From Streptomyces ureilyticus (lineage in GTDB: Bacteria > Actinomycetota > Actinomycetes > Streptomycetales > Streptomycetaceae), in NCBI RefSeq assembly GCF_011045025.1, contig NZ_JAAKZX010000008.1:1-64000 (forward strand): 64,000 nucleotides of DNA. The letters run 5' to 3'. Positions 26,349-35,294 of this stretch are shown here, piece after piece. Numbering within the stretch: position 1 is the first letter of the stretch; every line of letters starts with the position of its first letter. The notes under the pieces were generated by a model that searched no databases, was not told the DNA's origin, and was given only the letters and a program-made list of their open reading frames with translations. Both the position numbers and the translations under genes were made by a program.

Positions 26349-27185
26349 TCAGCGTCCGAAGCTCGCAAGCTTCGCCCGCAACTGGAGCACCGACTTCGTG
26401 TGGATCTGGCTGACCCGGCTCTCGGTCACCCCGAGTACGTTGCCGATCTCGGCGAGCGTGAGTCCCTCGTAGTAGTACAGCGTGACCACGGTCTTCTCGC
26501 GCTCGGGCAGCGTGTTGATGGCCCGTGCGAGGAACCGCCGCAGCTCGCGGTCCTCGGCGATCTCCACGGGGTTGTCGGCCGCGGTGTCCTCGAGCGTGTC
26601 CATCAGGCTCAGCCGGTCACCGCTCTCGCCCCCGGCGTGCAGCAGCTCCTCCAGGGCCACCACGTTCGCCAGCGACAACTGGCTGAAGACGGCGTGGAGT
26701 TCCTCCACCCCGATGCCCAACTCGTCGGCCACCTCGCCCTCCGACGGACTGCGCCGCAGCCGGGCCTCCAGTGTCGCGTAGGCCCGCTCGACATTGCGCG
26801 CCTTCTGCCGCACGGACCGCGGAATCCAGTCCAGGGCCCGCAGTTCGTCGATCATCGCGCCCCGGATCCGGGTGATCGCGTACGTCTCGAACTTGATCTC
26901 CCGCTCGATGTCGAACTTCTCGATCGCGTCGATCAGCCCGAACACTCCGGACGAGACGAAGTCCGCCTGCTCCACATTGGGCGGCAGCCCCACACTCACC
27001 CGGCCCGCGACGTATTTGACCAGCGGCGAGTAGTGCAGGATCAGTTGCTCGCGCAACCGCTCGTCGCCCGTCGCCTTGTACGACCTCCACAGCTCGTCGA
27101 GCGTCGAGGGCGCGGGCGGCCGCACGTCGCCGCGGGCAGCGGGAGGAGCAGCCGCCCGGTCAGACCCGGAGGTGTGCTGGGGCAT
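26349..27185 (-). CDS. whiG: RNA polymerase sigma factor WhiG
   Basis: A 278-residue FliA/SigD-type sigma factor that commits aerial hyphae to sporulation in Streptomyces. Region 2 has [19 protein letters not shown] and [20 protein letters not shown]. Region 3 has [15 protein letters not shown]. Region 4 has an [23 protein letters not shown]. Known regulation of the family member is by an anti-sigma (RsiG) bound to c-di-GMP. ATG 27185 (MPQHTSG) matches the expected size. A pair of direct repeats lies ~80-130 bp upstream. Confidence 0.95.
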   Translation of the reverse strand: MPQHTSGSDRAAAPPAARGDVRPPAPSTLDELWRSYKATGDERLREQLILHYSPLVKYVAGRVSVGLPPNVEQADFVSSGVFGLIDAIEKFDIEREIKFETYAITRIRGAMIDELRALDWIPRSVRQKARNVERAYATLEARLRRSPSEGEVADELGIGVEELHAVFSQLSLANVVALEELLHAGGESGDRLSLMDTLEDTAADNPVEIAEDRELRRFLARAINTLPEREKTVVTLYYYEGLTLAEIGNVLGVTESRVSQIHTKSVLQLRAKLASFGR

Positions 27186-27513
27186 TCGTCGTCTTGAGCC
27201 GTTCTGCCGTGAACAGGGGGTGCCTGAGTGAGCTGTCGGTCTGTAGTCGAGGTGCTGGGCTGAGTTGCTTACCTGGCTTTGGTTGCCTGGCTGGTTACCT
27301 GCTTCGGTTGCTTGTCTGTGCCGGAATCCTCGTGAGCGTAGCGTGACTGGGGAGTCGCAGTGAGCGAAGAGCGGGGGATCCGGCATGCGCAGATACGTTC
27401 CGCTGGGCGCCCCTCAGGGGCACGTCCGTCGCCGTACGTGACCGTCGCGAGGCGCCAACTGCGGGAACTTCCAGGGACATCGGGGTGTCGCCCGGACGGG
27501 GGAACACGCTGGG
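27186..27513 (-). promoter_or_regulatory. whiG upstream region with direct repeats
   Basis: A 328-bp gap between the dprA stop and the whiG start. It holds two imperfect direct repeats of about 20 bp: GCTTACCTGGCTTTGGTTGC at 27267-27286 and GGTTACCTGCTTCGGTTGC at 27293-27311. They lie upstream of where the whiG promoter is expected. No credible gene is seen here. Confidence 0.45.
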
Positions 27514-28725
27514 TCAGCATCGCCGCCGATCCGGGTGGACGGGGATCATCGCCTCGCGTGTCAACTTCCAGCCGTAGCCGTGTCGCTCGACGTAACCAAG
27601 TGACCGGAGTTCGTACAGCTTCCCGACTGCGTCGTCCTGCGTCGTCCCGGCACCCCTGGCGATCTCCTCGGCCGACGCGATCCGCCGGGCGGGCAGCGCG
27701 GCAAGCACTCGGCGGGCGTCCGGGTCCAGGAGGTCCCGCGGCAGCACCGGGCCGCGCCGGTCCGGCGCCAGGTCACCCATGTCGCCGACCAGCTCGACGA
27801 TCTCGGCGGCGTCGGTGACGAGCACCGCGTCCCCGCGCAGCAGTTCGTGCACACCGGCCGAGAGCCCGCTGGTGGCGGGGCCCGGCACTCCTATCGTGTA
27901 GCGCCCCAACCGCTGCGCGGCGCGCGCGGTCACCAGCGCGCCGCTGCGATAGGCGGCCTCGACGACCACCGTGCCGCGGGTCAGCGCCGCGATGACCCTG
28001 TTGCGGAGGATGAATCTGCTCGGCGTTGGGTGATCGCCGGGTGGCAACTCGCCGATGACCAGGCCCTGTTCCGCGATCCTGGTGATCAACTGAGTGTGTC
28101 CGCGCGGGTACGGCTGGTCGACCCCGCAGGCGAGCACGGCGACGGTGGCTCCGCCGGCCCCGAGGGCACCGCGATGTGCCGCACCGTCGACTCCGTACGC
28201 GCCTCCGGACACCACGACCCAGCCCCGCTCCGCGAGCTCCGCGCCGAGGATGGCCGCCATATGGGCGCCGTACTCGGTGCAGGCCCGGGCGCCCACGACC
28301 GCGACGGACCGCAGCGCCCATATCCGCAGGTTGGGCCGCCCTCGTACCCATAGTCCGATGGGCCGCGCGTCCCCCAGGTCGTCGAGTTGCGCCGACCACT
28401 CGGGGTCCCCGGGGCAGACGAACCGCATCCCGGCGTCCCGCGCGACCGCCAGGTCCCGCTCCGGATCCGCCTGCTGGGCCCTGGCCCGCAGGCCCGCCCA
28501 CCGTTTGTCCGTCACCCCCGGCAGCTGTTCCCCTTGTCCGAAGAGGCGCCGCACCACCTCGCCGGCCCCGAGCTGCCGGAGCCAGCGCCCGCTGACCTCG
28601 TCCCCGGGTTCGATGACGCGAGCGAGGAAAACCCGGTGGAGCCGCTCGTCGCCGCCGCTCACCCGCTCGCCGCCTCCGTTCACCTGCTCATGCCTCCCGC
28701 TCACGCGCTCATCGCCCCCGCTCAC
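27514..28725 (-). CDS. dprA: DNA-processing protein DprA
   Basis: A 403-residue DprA (Smf), which binds single-stranded DNA and loads RecA. The Rossmann core is visible: SVAVVGARACTEYGAHMA, VVSGGAYGVDGAAHRGAL, FILRNRVIAAL, and GVPGPATSGLSAG. A C-terminal winged helix (LYELRSLGYVERHGYGWKL) is present. The first 28 residues are four 7-residue repeats, each starting with an in-frame GTG, so the true start is open. GTG 28725 overlaps the yifB stop (GTGA). Confidence 0.92.
   Translation of the reverse strand: MSGGDERVSGRHEQVNGGGERVSGGDERLHRVFLARVIEPGDEVSGRWLRQLGAGEVVRRLFGQGEQLPGVTDKRWAGLRARAQQADPERDLAVARDAGMRFVCPGDPEWSAQLDDLGDARPIGLWVRGRPNLRIWALRSVAVVGARACTEYGAHMAAILGAELAERGWVVVSGGAYGVDGAAHRGALGAGGATVAVLACGVDQPYPRGHTQLITRIAEQGLVIGELPPGDHPTPSRFILRNRVIAALTRGTVVVEAAYRSGALVTARAAQRLGRYTIGVPGPATSGLSAGVHELLRGDAVLVTDAAEIVELVGDMGDLAPDRRGPVLPRDLLDPDARRVLAALPARRIASAEEIARGAGTTQDDAVGKLYELRSLGYVERHGYGWKLTREAMIPVHPDRRRC
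28642..28725 (-). repeat. Four tandem 21-bp repeats at the dprA start
   Basis: Four 21-bp units begin at 28725, 28704, 28683 and 28662, each starting GTGA and encoding VSGGDER, VSGRHEQ, VNGGGER and VSGGDER. The second unit contains GGGAGG nine bases ahead of the third GTG. Each copy therefore offers a possible start codon, and copies could be lost or gained without breaking the frame. Confidence 0.8.
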
Positions 28726-30347
28726 GACATCGCTCCGATCGCCATCGGCACCCCCTGCGGCACGCCGGTGCGCAGTTGCAGGGCGAGGGCGACGTCCGTG
28801 GCGTCAGGCCGGTCGTGGCCGACGAGGTCCGCGATGGTCCAGGCGACGCGCAGTACGCGATCGAGACCGCGGGCGGTGAGGAGGCCGCGCTCCAGGCTCC
28901 GTTCGGCTTCGTCCATGGCGCCGATCGACGCGTGCCACCGGCTGCGAAGGTCGCTTCCCGGGACCTCGCTGTTCGTCCGCCACGGTGTGCCTGCCAGACG
29001 GGCGGCAGTGCGCTCCCTTGCCGCTCGAACCCGGTCGGCGACGGTCGAGGTGGATTCGCCCTGCATGCCGGCGTCGAGCATCTCCGAGCGCGTGACGCGG
29101 TCCACCTCGACCCGCAGGTCGACCCGGTCGAGCAGCGGACCGGAGAGCCGGGCCTGGTAGCGGCGGATCATCGGAGTGGAGCACTCGCAGGCGTTGCCCG
29201 TCTTCGAGAAGCGGCCGCAGGGGCACGGGTTGGCCGCGAGCACCATCAGGAATCTCGCCGGGAAGCGGACGACACCTGCGGTGCGCGCGATCACGACGTG
29301 TCCCGCTTCCAAAGGCTGGCGCAGCGCGTCCAGCGCCCGGCTGCCGAACTCTGGAGTTTCGTCGAGAAAGAGAACGCCACGGTGAGACAGCGACACCGCG
29401 CCGGGTCGTGCGATTCCCTGGCCGCCACCGACTAGCGCCTGCATCGTCGCCGAGTGGTGGGGCGCGCAGTAGGGCGGGGTGTCGATGAGGGGCTTCCCCG
29501 GAGGGAGCAGGCCAGCGACGGAATGGACCGCCGTGACTTCCAGCGACTCCTGCCTGTCGAGCGGCGGCAGGATGGCCGGCAGCCGCTCGGCGAGCATCGT
29601 CTTGCCGGCACCCGGCGGGCCTTCCAAGAACACATGGTGGCCCCCGGCCGCGGCGACCTCCACCGCTGTCCGCGCCGAACGCTGGCCGACGACATCGGCG
29701 AGGTCATGGTCATGGTCGTGCTGTGCGGCGCCCATGCTGTGCATTCCGGAGGCGGCGCGGGTTCCCGGCATGCGCAGGCCCGCGAGGAGCGGGTCGGGTC
29801 GGCCCTGTTCGTCCGGTTCCTCTTCGGGCACCGGCTCGTCCGTGAGGACGGCGATCAGCTGGCGCAGGCTGCGGACGCCGAGTACCGAAACGCCGGGCAC
29901 CAGCGAGGCCTCGGCGGCGGCGCACTCGGGTACCACCACCTGTTCGTATCCGGCGTCGGCCGCGGCCAGCACCGCGGGCAGTACGCCTCGTACCGGCCGC
30001 ACCCGGCCGTCCAGGCCCAGCTCCCCGATCATCACGATGTCGGGGAGGACCCGTGGATCGATCCGCTCGGAGGCTCCCAGTACGGCGCATGCGACAGCGA
30101 GATCGAAACCGCTGCCGCCCTTCGGCACCGAGGCGGGGCTGAGTCCCACCGTGAGCTTCTTCTGGGGCCATTCGCCGCCGGAGTTGACCACGGCCGCCCT
30201 GACTCGGTCCCTGCTCTCGCTCAGGCTCTTGTCGGGCAGTCCCACCAGCGTGAAGGCCGCGATCCCCGGCTCCAGGTCCGCCTGGACCTCGACGACGACG
30301 CCCTCTACGCCGACCAGTGCCACCGAGCACGTACGGGCGAAACCCAT
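28722..30347 (-). CDS. yifB: YifB family Mg chelatase-like AAA ATPase
   Basis: A 541-residue AAA+ protein related to ComM/YifB and magnesium chelatase. An N-terminal Lon-protease-like fold domain (LPDKSLSESRDRVRAAV) precedes Walker A (EGPPGAGKTMLAERL) and Walker B (VLFLDETPEF). A cysteine cluster (NPCPCG, later NACEC) and a C-terminal Mg_chelatase_C helical domain follow. ComM in other bacteria is a hexameric branch-migration helicase used in transformation. Lying between yraN and dprA, it belongs to the standard DNA-processing cluster. The yraN stop and yifB start share position 30347. Confidence 0.92.
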   Translation of the reverse strand: MGFARTCSVALVGVEGVVVEVQADLEPGIAAFTLVGLPDKSLSESRDRVRAAVVNSGGEWPQKKLTVGLSPASVPKGGSGFDLAVACAVLGASERIDPRVLPDIVMIGELGLDGRVRPVRGVLPAVLAAADAGYEQVVVPECAAAEASLVPGVSVLGVRSLRQLIAVLTDEPVPEEEPDEQGRPDPLLAGLRMPGTRAASGMHSMGAAQHDHDHDLADVVGQRSARTAVEVAAAGGHHVFLEGPPGAGKTMLAERLPAILPPLDRQESLEVTAVHSVAGLLPPGKPLIDTPPYCAPHHSATMQALVGGGQGIARPGAVSLSHRGVLFLDETPEFGSRALDALRQPLEAGHVVIARTAGVVRFPARFLMVLAANPCPCGRFSKTGNACECSTPMIRRYQARLSGPLLDRVDLRVEVDRVTRSEMLDAGMQGESTSTVADRVRAARERTAARLAGTPWRTNSEVPGSDLRSRWHASIGAMDEAERSLERGLLTARGLDRVLRVAWTIADLVGHDRPDATDVALALQLRTGVPQGVPMAIGAMS

Positions 30348-30718
30348 CAGGCCACCCCCCGTACATGCTCGACGACGGGCGCGCCGCGGTCGGGGAGAAG
30401 GACGCCGACGACATCGATTCGTACGCCGCCGGGTGGCGCTCCTCCGTGTTCCTGCACCCAGCGCTCGGCCAGGCCCCGCAGTCGCTCCGCCTTGAGGGGC
30501 GTGATGGCGGCCATCGGGTGCTCGAAGGCACCGGCCCGGCGGGTCTTGACCTCGCAGACGACGACCGCGTCGCCGTCCCGGGCCACGATGTCGATCTCAC
30601 CGGTCCTGCCACAGCGCCAGTTGCGCTCCAGGACCGTCATCCCGGCCTCGCCCAGCCGCCGCGCGGCCAGGTCCTCGCCGTACTTGCCGAGTGCGCCGCG
30701 TGCAGTGCGTGCGTTCAT
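30347..30718 (-). CDS. YraN family protein (UPF0102, nuclease-like)
   Basis: A 123-residue protein with a restriction-endonuclease-like core: [20 protein letters not shown] carries the D-x(n)-E-x-K metal-site pattern. The opening [20 protein letters not shown] is typical of the family. Biochemical role is undefined; position next to yifB-dprA suggests DNA handling. ATG 30718. Confidence 0.92.
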   Translation of the reverse strand: MNARTARGALGKYGEDLAARRLGEAGMTVLERNWRCGRTGEIDIVARDGDAVVVCEVKTRRAGAFEHPMAAITPLKAERLRGLAERWVQEHGGAPPGGVRIDVVGVLLPDRGAPVVEHVRGVA

Positions 30719-30869
30719 GTCGGCACCACCTCCGGCGCCAACGATGAGGGCAGCTCAGCAAGCTATTGGATCTTGGTGGACAAGTCTGGGCTTGTGGACA
30801 AGGCCGCCACTCTTGCGAGTGATCAGCGGTCGCGGCACTTCCAGGTCACTGGCCGCCGGCAGCTGTGGG

Positions 30870-31178
30870 TCAGCTGCTCGGCAGCTCGAGGTCGCTCTTG
30901 TTCAGCTCCTCAATGTTCACGTCCTTGAACGTGAGTACGCGAACCTGCTTCACGAAGCGAGCAGGCCGGTACATGTCCCAGACCCAGGCGTCCGCCATGG
31001 ACACCTCGAAAAACACCTCACCCTGAACCGAGTGGACCTGCATTTCATAGTCGTTGGTGAGGTAGAAGCGCCGCTCGGTCTCGATCACGTATTTGAACAG
31101 ACCGACGACGTCGCGGTACTCCCGGTAGAGCTTCAGCTCCATCTCGGTCTCGTACTTCTCGAGGTCCTCGGCGCTCAT
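30870..31178 (-). CDS. DUF2469 domain-containing protein
   Basis: A 102-residue conserved actinobacterial protein of unknown function. It begins SAEDLEKYETEMELKLYREY, and its centre is aromatic- and acid-rich (FFEVSMADAWVWDMYRP). The family is almost confined to actinobacteria and is always near the signal-peptidase/rnhB/yraN region as I recall. No catalytic motif is seen. ATG 31178 with GGGGAA upstream. Confidence 0.93.
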   Translation of the reverse strand: MSAEDLEKYETEMELKLYREYRDVVGLFKYVIETERRFYLTNDYEMQVHSVQGEVFFEVSMADAWVWDMYRPARFVKQVRVLTFKDVNIEELNKSDLELPSS

Positions 31179-31233
31179 GGCATGTTCCCCTTCAGCCGTG
31201 CGTCCCCCTATTGTGCGCCAGCCCCGCGAGCCT

Positions 31234-31776
31234 CTAGACGATTTCGGTGTCCAGGATCTCGGGCCTGGTCGGGGGACCCTCGTCGAGCCGCCTACTCAGC
31301 AGCCCGGCGAGTCTGGTCGGATACACCGTCTCATGTGCCTGGAGTAGTTCCTGGCACGTCCACCAGCGTGCTCCCGCGACACTGCGCCGTTCCAGCTCGG
31401 TCAGGCCGAGGGCCTCGGTGGCCGTCTGAGACGTACGGGCCAGGTAGTACCACTCGTCCTGGTCCCAGCGGCGCCCCGCGAACGGGAACGAGCACGTCCG
31501 CCGCCAGAGCACCGGACCGAGCTCGACATCGGTGATGCCGGTCTCCTCCGCGAGTTCCCGCAATGCGGCTTCCTCGCGCGTCTCCTCGCCTTCTACGCCG
31601 CCGCCCGGAGTGAACCACCAGTCGTCCGACGGGTCCCCGGGCTCGTGGCCGTGCAGCAGCAAAATGCGGTCGCGCGGATCGAGAAGCACCACCCGCGCGA
31701 CCTTCCGCAGCTCACCGAGTCCCTCCCGCCCCTCGGGCGGCAGCTCACCGAGTCCCTGAGGTACGTCAGCCGGCAA
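31234..31776 (-). CDS. NUDIX hydrolase
   Basis: A 180-residue NUDIX protein. The Nudix box reads GGGVEGEETREEAALRELAE, continuing ETGI, with all catalytic glutamates in place. It should hydrolyse a nucleoside diphosphate linked to some moiety. A TTG at 31776 is proposed as start because AAGGAG lies 7 bases before it. No ATG or GTG exists between there and the conserved core except late GTGs. This start overlaps the end of sipZ by 11 bp and implies coupling. Confidence 0.85.
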   Translation of the reverse strand: MPADVPQGLGELPPEGREGLGELRKVARVVLLDPRDRILLLHGHEPGDPSDDWWFTPGGGVEGEETREEAALRELAEETGITDVELGPVLWRRTCSFPFAGRRWDQDEWYYLARTSQTATEALGLTELERRSVAGARWWTCQELLQAHETVYPTRLAGLLSRRLDEGPPTRPEILDTEIV

Positions 31777-32512
31777 GAACCTGCTCCTTGCCCGGCGTAA
31801 CGCTCCGCCGCCGCGCCGCCCGCTTGGCGAGCGGCCCGTACGCGGCGCCACCGAGGACGAGTACCGCGCCCGTCACGATCGCGGCGAGGACCAGCCTCAG
31901 GGGCCCGGGCTGGGAAATGCCGCCGAGCGTCTCGAAGCCGGTGGCTCGGTCCAGCACCCCGTTCATGGGCCACACCACCGCGTCGACCCGCGCGTCCACC
32001 GAGCCGCGCGGCACCGAGCCGTTGCCGGCCTCCGTGAGATGGGCGGTCGAGTCGAGGGAGCCGCTGCGCTCGTCACCGAGAAGGAAGAGCCGGCCTTCGG
32101 GAACCTTGACGGTCGGGATCTCGTTCGCCCGGGCCTCGGAGCCCTTGGCCAGGTACGGTTCCTCGATCTGCTTACCGTTGACGGTCAGCTTGCCGTCCGT
32201 GCAGCAGGCGACCGTGTCGCCACCGACCGCGACGACCCGCTTGACTATGGGCACGTTGCCCCAGCTCTCCTGCTTGAAGACGACGACGTCGCCGCGCTGG
32301 ACCTCGCTGCCGTCGATCCGCTCGGCGAGGATACGGTCGCCGACCGCGATGGTGGGCGTCATCGAGGCCGTCGGCACCGTATACGGCTGGTAGACGATGG
32401 CGCCCCAGGCGAATCCTCCGAGGAAGAGCACACAGCCGAGGGCCACAGCCAGGTTCGACAGCTTGCTGCCGAGCCGTCCGTGGCCCTCGTCCGTACGACG
32501 TGTCTGGCTCAT
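31766..32512 (-). CDS. sipZ: Type I signal peptidase (SipZ-like)
   Basis: A 248-residue Ser/Lys signal peptidase. The nucleophile serine is in PTASMTPTI (about residue 50) and the general-base lysine in IVKRVVAVGGD. The N-terminal anchor is LAVALGCVLFLGGFAWGAI, and a second C-terminal membrane segment (LRLVLAAIVTGAVLVLGG) is present. The C-terminal anchor is a feature of Streptomyces Sip proteins. Last of four tandem paralogues; cleaves Sec/Tat signal peptides. Confidence 0.93.
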   Translation of the reverse strand: MSQTRRTDEGHGRLGSKLSNLAVALGCVLFLGGFAWGAIVYQPYTVPTASMTPTIAVGDRILAERIDGSEVQRGDVVVFKQESWGNVPIVKRVVAVGGDTVACCTDGKLTVNGKQIEEPYLAKGSEARANEIPTVKVPEGRLFLLGDERSGSLDSTAHLTEAGNGSVPRGSVDARVDAVVWPMNGVLDRATGFETLGGISQPGPLRLVLAAIVTGAVLVLGGAAYGPLAKRAARRRSVTPGKEQVLAG

Positions 32513-32593
32513 CCCAGTGCTCCCCCAACTTGGAGAATCGACCCCGGAGGCCTGGTTCCGGCCCTCGGAAGATCGGCGATCTGGGACGGCACC

Positions 32594-33553
32594 CTACCTG
32601 GCGGTAGCGCGCCCAGAAACCCTGGCGTTTTCGACGGTGATCCGGCGCCTGCGCCACAACACCAGGGGCACCGCGCCCGCGAGGCCGAGCGCGCCCGGAG
32701 CCGCGGCGGCACTGAGTCCCTGGTCGAAAGTTTCCGGCACCGGCAGCGTGGACCAGCGGGTGGGCGGCCAGGCGACCACGATGGCGCGGCCCACGACGTT
32801 GTCCACGGGGACGAAGCCCTTGTTCTCGTCCTGCTGGTGGTAGCGGGAGTCCAGCGAGTTCTGCCGGTGGTCACCCATGACCCAGATTTTGCCCGTGGGT
32901 ACCGTCTTCTTGAACTGGCCGCCCGAATCGTCGACGCTGCACGGCGTGTTCCCGGGGTAGACGTAAGGCTCGTCCAGCTCCTTGCCGTTGACCTTCAGCG
33001 GCCCGGTGCCCTTGCACTCGATGGTGTCTCCGGCGACCGCTACGACCCGCTTGATGAGGTCCTTCTCGTCGGCGGACGGCATCAGGCCGATCCAGCTGAG
33101 GGCTGTCTGGATCGCGTTCGGGTTGGGGGCCGGCTCACCCGCCAGCCAGCCGTCGGGATCGTGGAAGACGACGACCTCGCCGCGCTCCGGCTCGGAGCCG
33201 AACCACGGAGTGAGCTTGTCGACCAGGACTCGGTCACCCTGCTGAAGGGTGTTCTGCATCGAGTCCGAGGGGATCGAGAACGCCTGTACCAGGAAGGTCT
33301 TGATCAGCAGCGCGAGGACCAGGGCGATACCGATGAGGAGCGGGAGTTCCTTCCAGAAGGACCGCTGCTTCTTCGGCTTCGGAGCGTCATCGCCGCCCTG
33401 CTCGTGCCCGCCGTCGCCGCCTCCGGCTCCGGAGTCGCCCCCGGAGGGCACAGCGTCCTCAGTGGCCGGGGGAGCCGTCTCGGGTCGCTCCGGTTTGTCC
33501 TCCGGACCCTCGTGTCCGGACCGTGCTCCGACCGCCAAATCCCCCACATCCAC
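32594..33553 (-). CDS. sipY: Type I signal peptidase (SipY-like)
   Basis: A 319-residue signal peptidase. An ~65-residue hydrophilic, Pro/Gly/Glu-rich N-terminal tail precedes the anchor LPLLIGIALVLALLIKTFLV. The catalytic serine is in PSDSMQNTL and the lysine in LIKRVVAVAGD, with VMGDHRQNSLDSRYH following. A C-terminal hydrophobic segment follows. In S. lividans the equivalent enzyme is the main signal peptidase, as I recall. Its 5' end overlaps sipX by 95 bp. GTG 33553 or the GTG two codons later may be the start. Confidence 0.92.
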   Translation of the reverse strand: MDVGDLAVGARSGHEGPEDKPERPETAPPATEDAVPSGGDSGAGGGDGGHEQGGDDAPKPKKQRSFWKELPLLIGIALVLALLIKTFLVQAFSIPSDSMQNTLQQGDRVLVDKLTPWFGSEPERGEVVVFHDPDGWLAGEPAPNPNAIQTALSWIGLMPSADEKDLIKRVVAVAGDTIECKGTGPLKVNGKELDEPYVYPGNTPCSVDDSGGQFKKTVPTGKIWVMGDHRQNSLDSRYHQQDENKGFVPVDNVVGRAIVVAWPPTRWSTLPVPETFDQGLSAAAAPGALGLAGAVPLVLWRRRRITVENARVSGRATAR

Positions 33554-34517
33554 TCCTCACTCCGTGCCACCGACTGCGCCCGATGCGACGCAGGCCCACC
33601 ACTCCCATAACGAGCGGGAGTTCCGCAGGGCTCGGGAGCGGGATCAATCCGTATCGATCCGCATTGGCCACCCTATGCGACGCACCGAGGGCGGTGGTCG
33701 ACCCGCCGGGCGCGTCGGGCACGGACACATAGGTGTCCTGTTCTTCCAGGCCTCGCCAGTGGCCGATGGGCCAGGCGATGACCATGGCACGGCCGACGAC
33801 CTCCTCTTCGGAAACGGTGCCGTTGTAGGCCTCGTTGCGGTGGAAACGGGAGTCGGCGGAGTTCTCCCGGTGGTCACCCATGACCCACAGACGGCCCGCG
33901 GGCACCTTCACCTCGAACCGGAACGAGGAGGGTTTGTTGCCGGGATGGATGTAAGCCTCATTGATGGGCATTCCGTTGACGGTGACGCGGCCCTGGGCGT
34001 CGCAGCACTTGACGGTGTCGCCACCGACCGCGACGACCCGCTTGATCAGGTCCCGTTCGTTCTCGGAGGGCAGCAGGCCGATGAAGGTCAGCACCTGCTT
34101 GACCTGCTTGACGACGATGGGGTCGTCCTGCTTCGGGATCGGCTGCTCGTCCTCGAGCCATCCCCCGGGGTCCTTGAAGACGACGACGTCGCCGCGTGTG
34201 GGCTTGGAGCCGAACCACGGGGTGAGCTTGTCGACCAGGACGCGGTCGCCGATCCGGATGGTCTGCTCCATGGAACCCGAAGGGATCACGAAGGCCTGGA
34301 CGAGGAACGTCTTCAGGACGAGGGCTATGAGCAGGGCGACGCCTATGAGGAGCGGAATCTCCTTGATCGCCGAGCGCTGCCTGCGCCGCTTGACCTTGCG
34401 GGCGAGCTTGCGCCGCTCGGCCCGGCCGGGGCCTACGCGGCCGCTCGTCGGCCGGTATCCGGTGGGCAGCCGGGTGTCGACGCGGTGGCTTCCGCGCGGT
34501 CGTCCTCGGTTACCCAT
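33459..34517 (-). CDS. sipX: Type I signal peptidase (SipX-like)
   Basis: A 352-residue signal peptidase. A basic tail (KLARKVKRRRQRSAIKE) precedes the anchor IPLLIGVALLIALVLKTFLV. The catalytic serine is in PSGSMEQTI, the lysine in LIKRVVAVGGD, and VMGDHRENSADSRFH follows. After a C-terminal hydrophobic stretch (SPAELPLVMGVVGL) comes a ~45-residue basic, Gly-rich tail that is read through the start of sipY in another frame. ATG 34517; GTG 34523 is an alternative. The overlap with the sipW end is 8 bp. Confidence 0.91.
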   Translation of the reverse strand: MGNRGRPRGSHRVDTRLPTGYRPTSGRVGPGRAERRKLARKVKRRRQRSAIKEIPLLIGVALLIALVLKTFLVQAFVIPSGSMEQTIRIGDRVLVDKLTPWFGSKPTRGDVVVFKDPGGWLEDEQPIPKQDDPIVVKQVKQVLTFIGLLPSENERDLIKRVVAVGGDTVKCCDAQGRVTVNGMPINEAYIHPGNKPSSFRFEVKVPAGRLWVMGDHRENSADSRFHRNEAYNGTVSEEEVVGRAMVIAWPIGHWRGLEEQDTYVSVPDAPGGSTTALGASHRVANADRYGLIPLPSPAELPLVMGVVGLRRIGRSRWHGVRSGCGGFGGRSTVRTRGSGGQTGATRDGSPGH

Positions 34518-35250
34518 GCGCACCGACCGTGGTGTTCAGCTCGTTCGCCTCCGGTTCGGGCACGCGTGCGTAGACGTCGGCGGGGTCCAGGCGGGTCCAG
34601 TGGTTCGTGGGCCAGGCGATCCAGTCGGCTCTGCCGATGACGTCGTCGACGGGGACCATGCCGCCGCCCGGTGAGCCCAGATGGTCGCGGGAGTCGCTGG
34701 AGTCACCGCGGTGGTCTCCGAGGACGAACAGGGTGCCGTCGGGCACAACGACGTCGAAGGGCACCTCGGACGGCTTGTTCCCCGGGTACAGAAACGTCGA
34801 CTCGTCGACCGACCGGCCGTTCACCTCGATCCTCCCCTGCCTATCGCAGCAGACCACATGGTCTCCCCCCACACCGACGACTCGTTTGATGTAGTCGGCG
34901 GCACCGAAATGGCCCGTGCCGTCGAACACGACGACATCGCCGCGGTTCGGCTCGGCACCAAAACGGTACGCCAACTTATTTACGAGAACGCGGTCCCCGA
35001 TCCTCAATCCTGGCTCCATCGAACCACTGGGAATTTGGAACGGCTGCATCACAAACCGACTCAAAAGCAGCAGAAAAACCAAGCAGGCGAGCACTGTGAG
35101 ACTGATGCGACCACCGGGAAGCCAGTCGGCGGTCCAGGACACCAACGAGAAACGCGACCGTCCTTCCGTCCCCTCTGTGGCCGAGATCTCCTCGGCTTCG
35201 GTGGGGCGGGAGGAGCGGTCGCGCTCCGTCGACTGTGCTTCGGCGTCCAT
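34510..35250 (-). CDS. sipW: Type I signal peptidase (SipW-like)
   Basis: A 246-residue signal peptidase, first of the sip operon. The anchor is ISLTVLACLVFLLLLSRFVM. The catalytic serine is in PSGSMEPGL, the lysine in YIKRVVGVGGD, and VLGDHRGDSSDSRDH follows. It has no C-terminal membrane anchor, unlike the other three. It follows rplS by 45 bp on the same strand and probably shares transcripts with the rpsP-rplS group. Confidence 0.93.
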   Translation of the reverse strand: MDAEAQSTERDRSSRPTEAEEISATEGTEGRSRFSLVSWTADWLPGGRISLTVLACLVFLLLLSRFVMQPFQIPSGSMEPGLRIGDRVLVNKLAYRFGAEPNRGDVVVFDGTGHFGAADYIKRVVGVGGDHVVCCDRQGRIEVNGRSVDESTFLYPGNKPSEVPFDVVVPDGTLFVLGDHRGDSSDSRDHLGSPGGGMVPVDDVIGRADWIAWPTNHWTRLDPADVYARVPEPEANELNTTVGAHG

Positions 35251-35294
35251 CGGGCCAGATGCTATCCGGCCCTCTTGTGGACTCCGGCGCGAGC

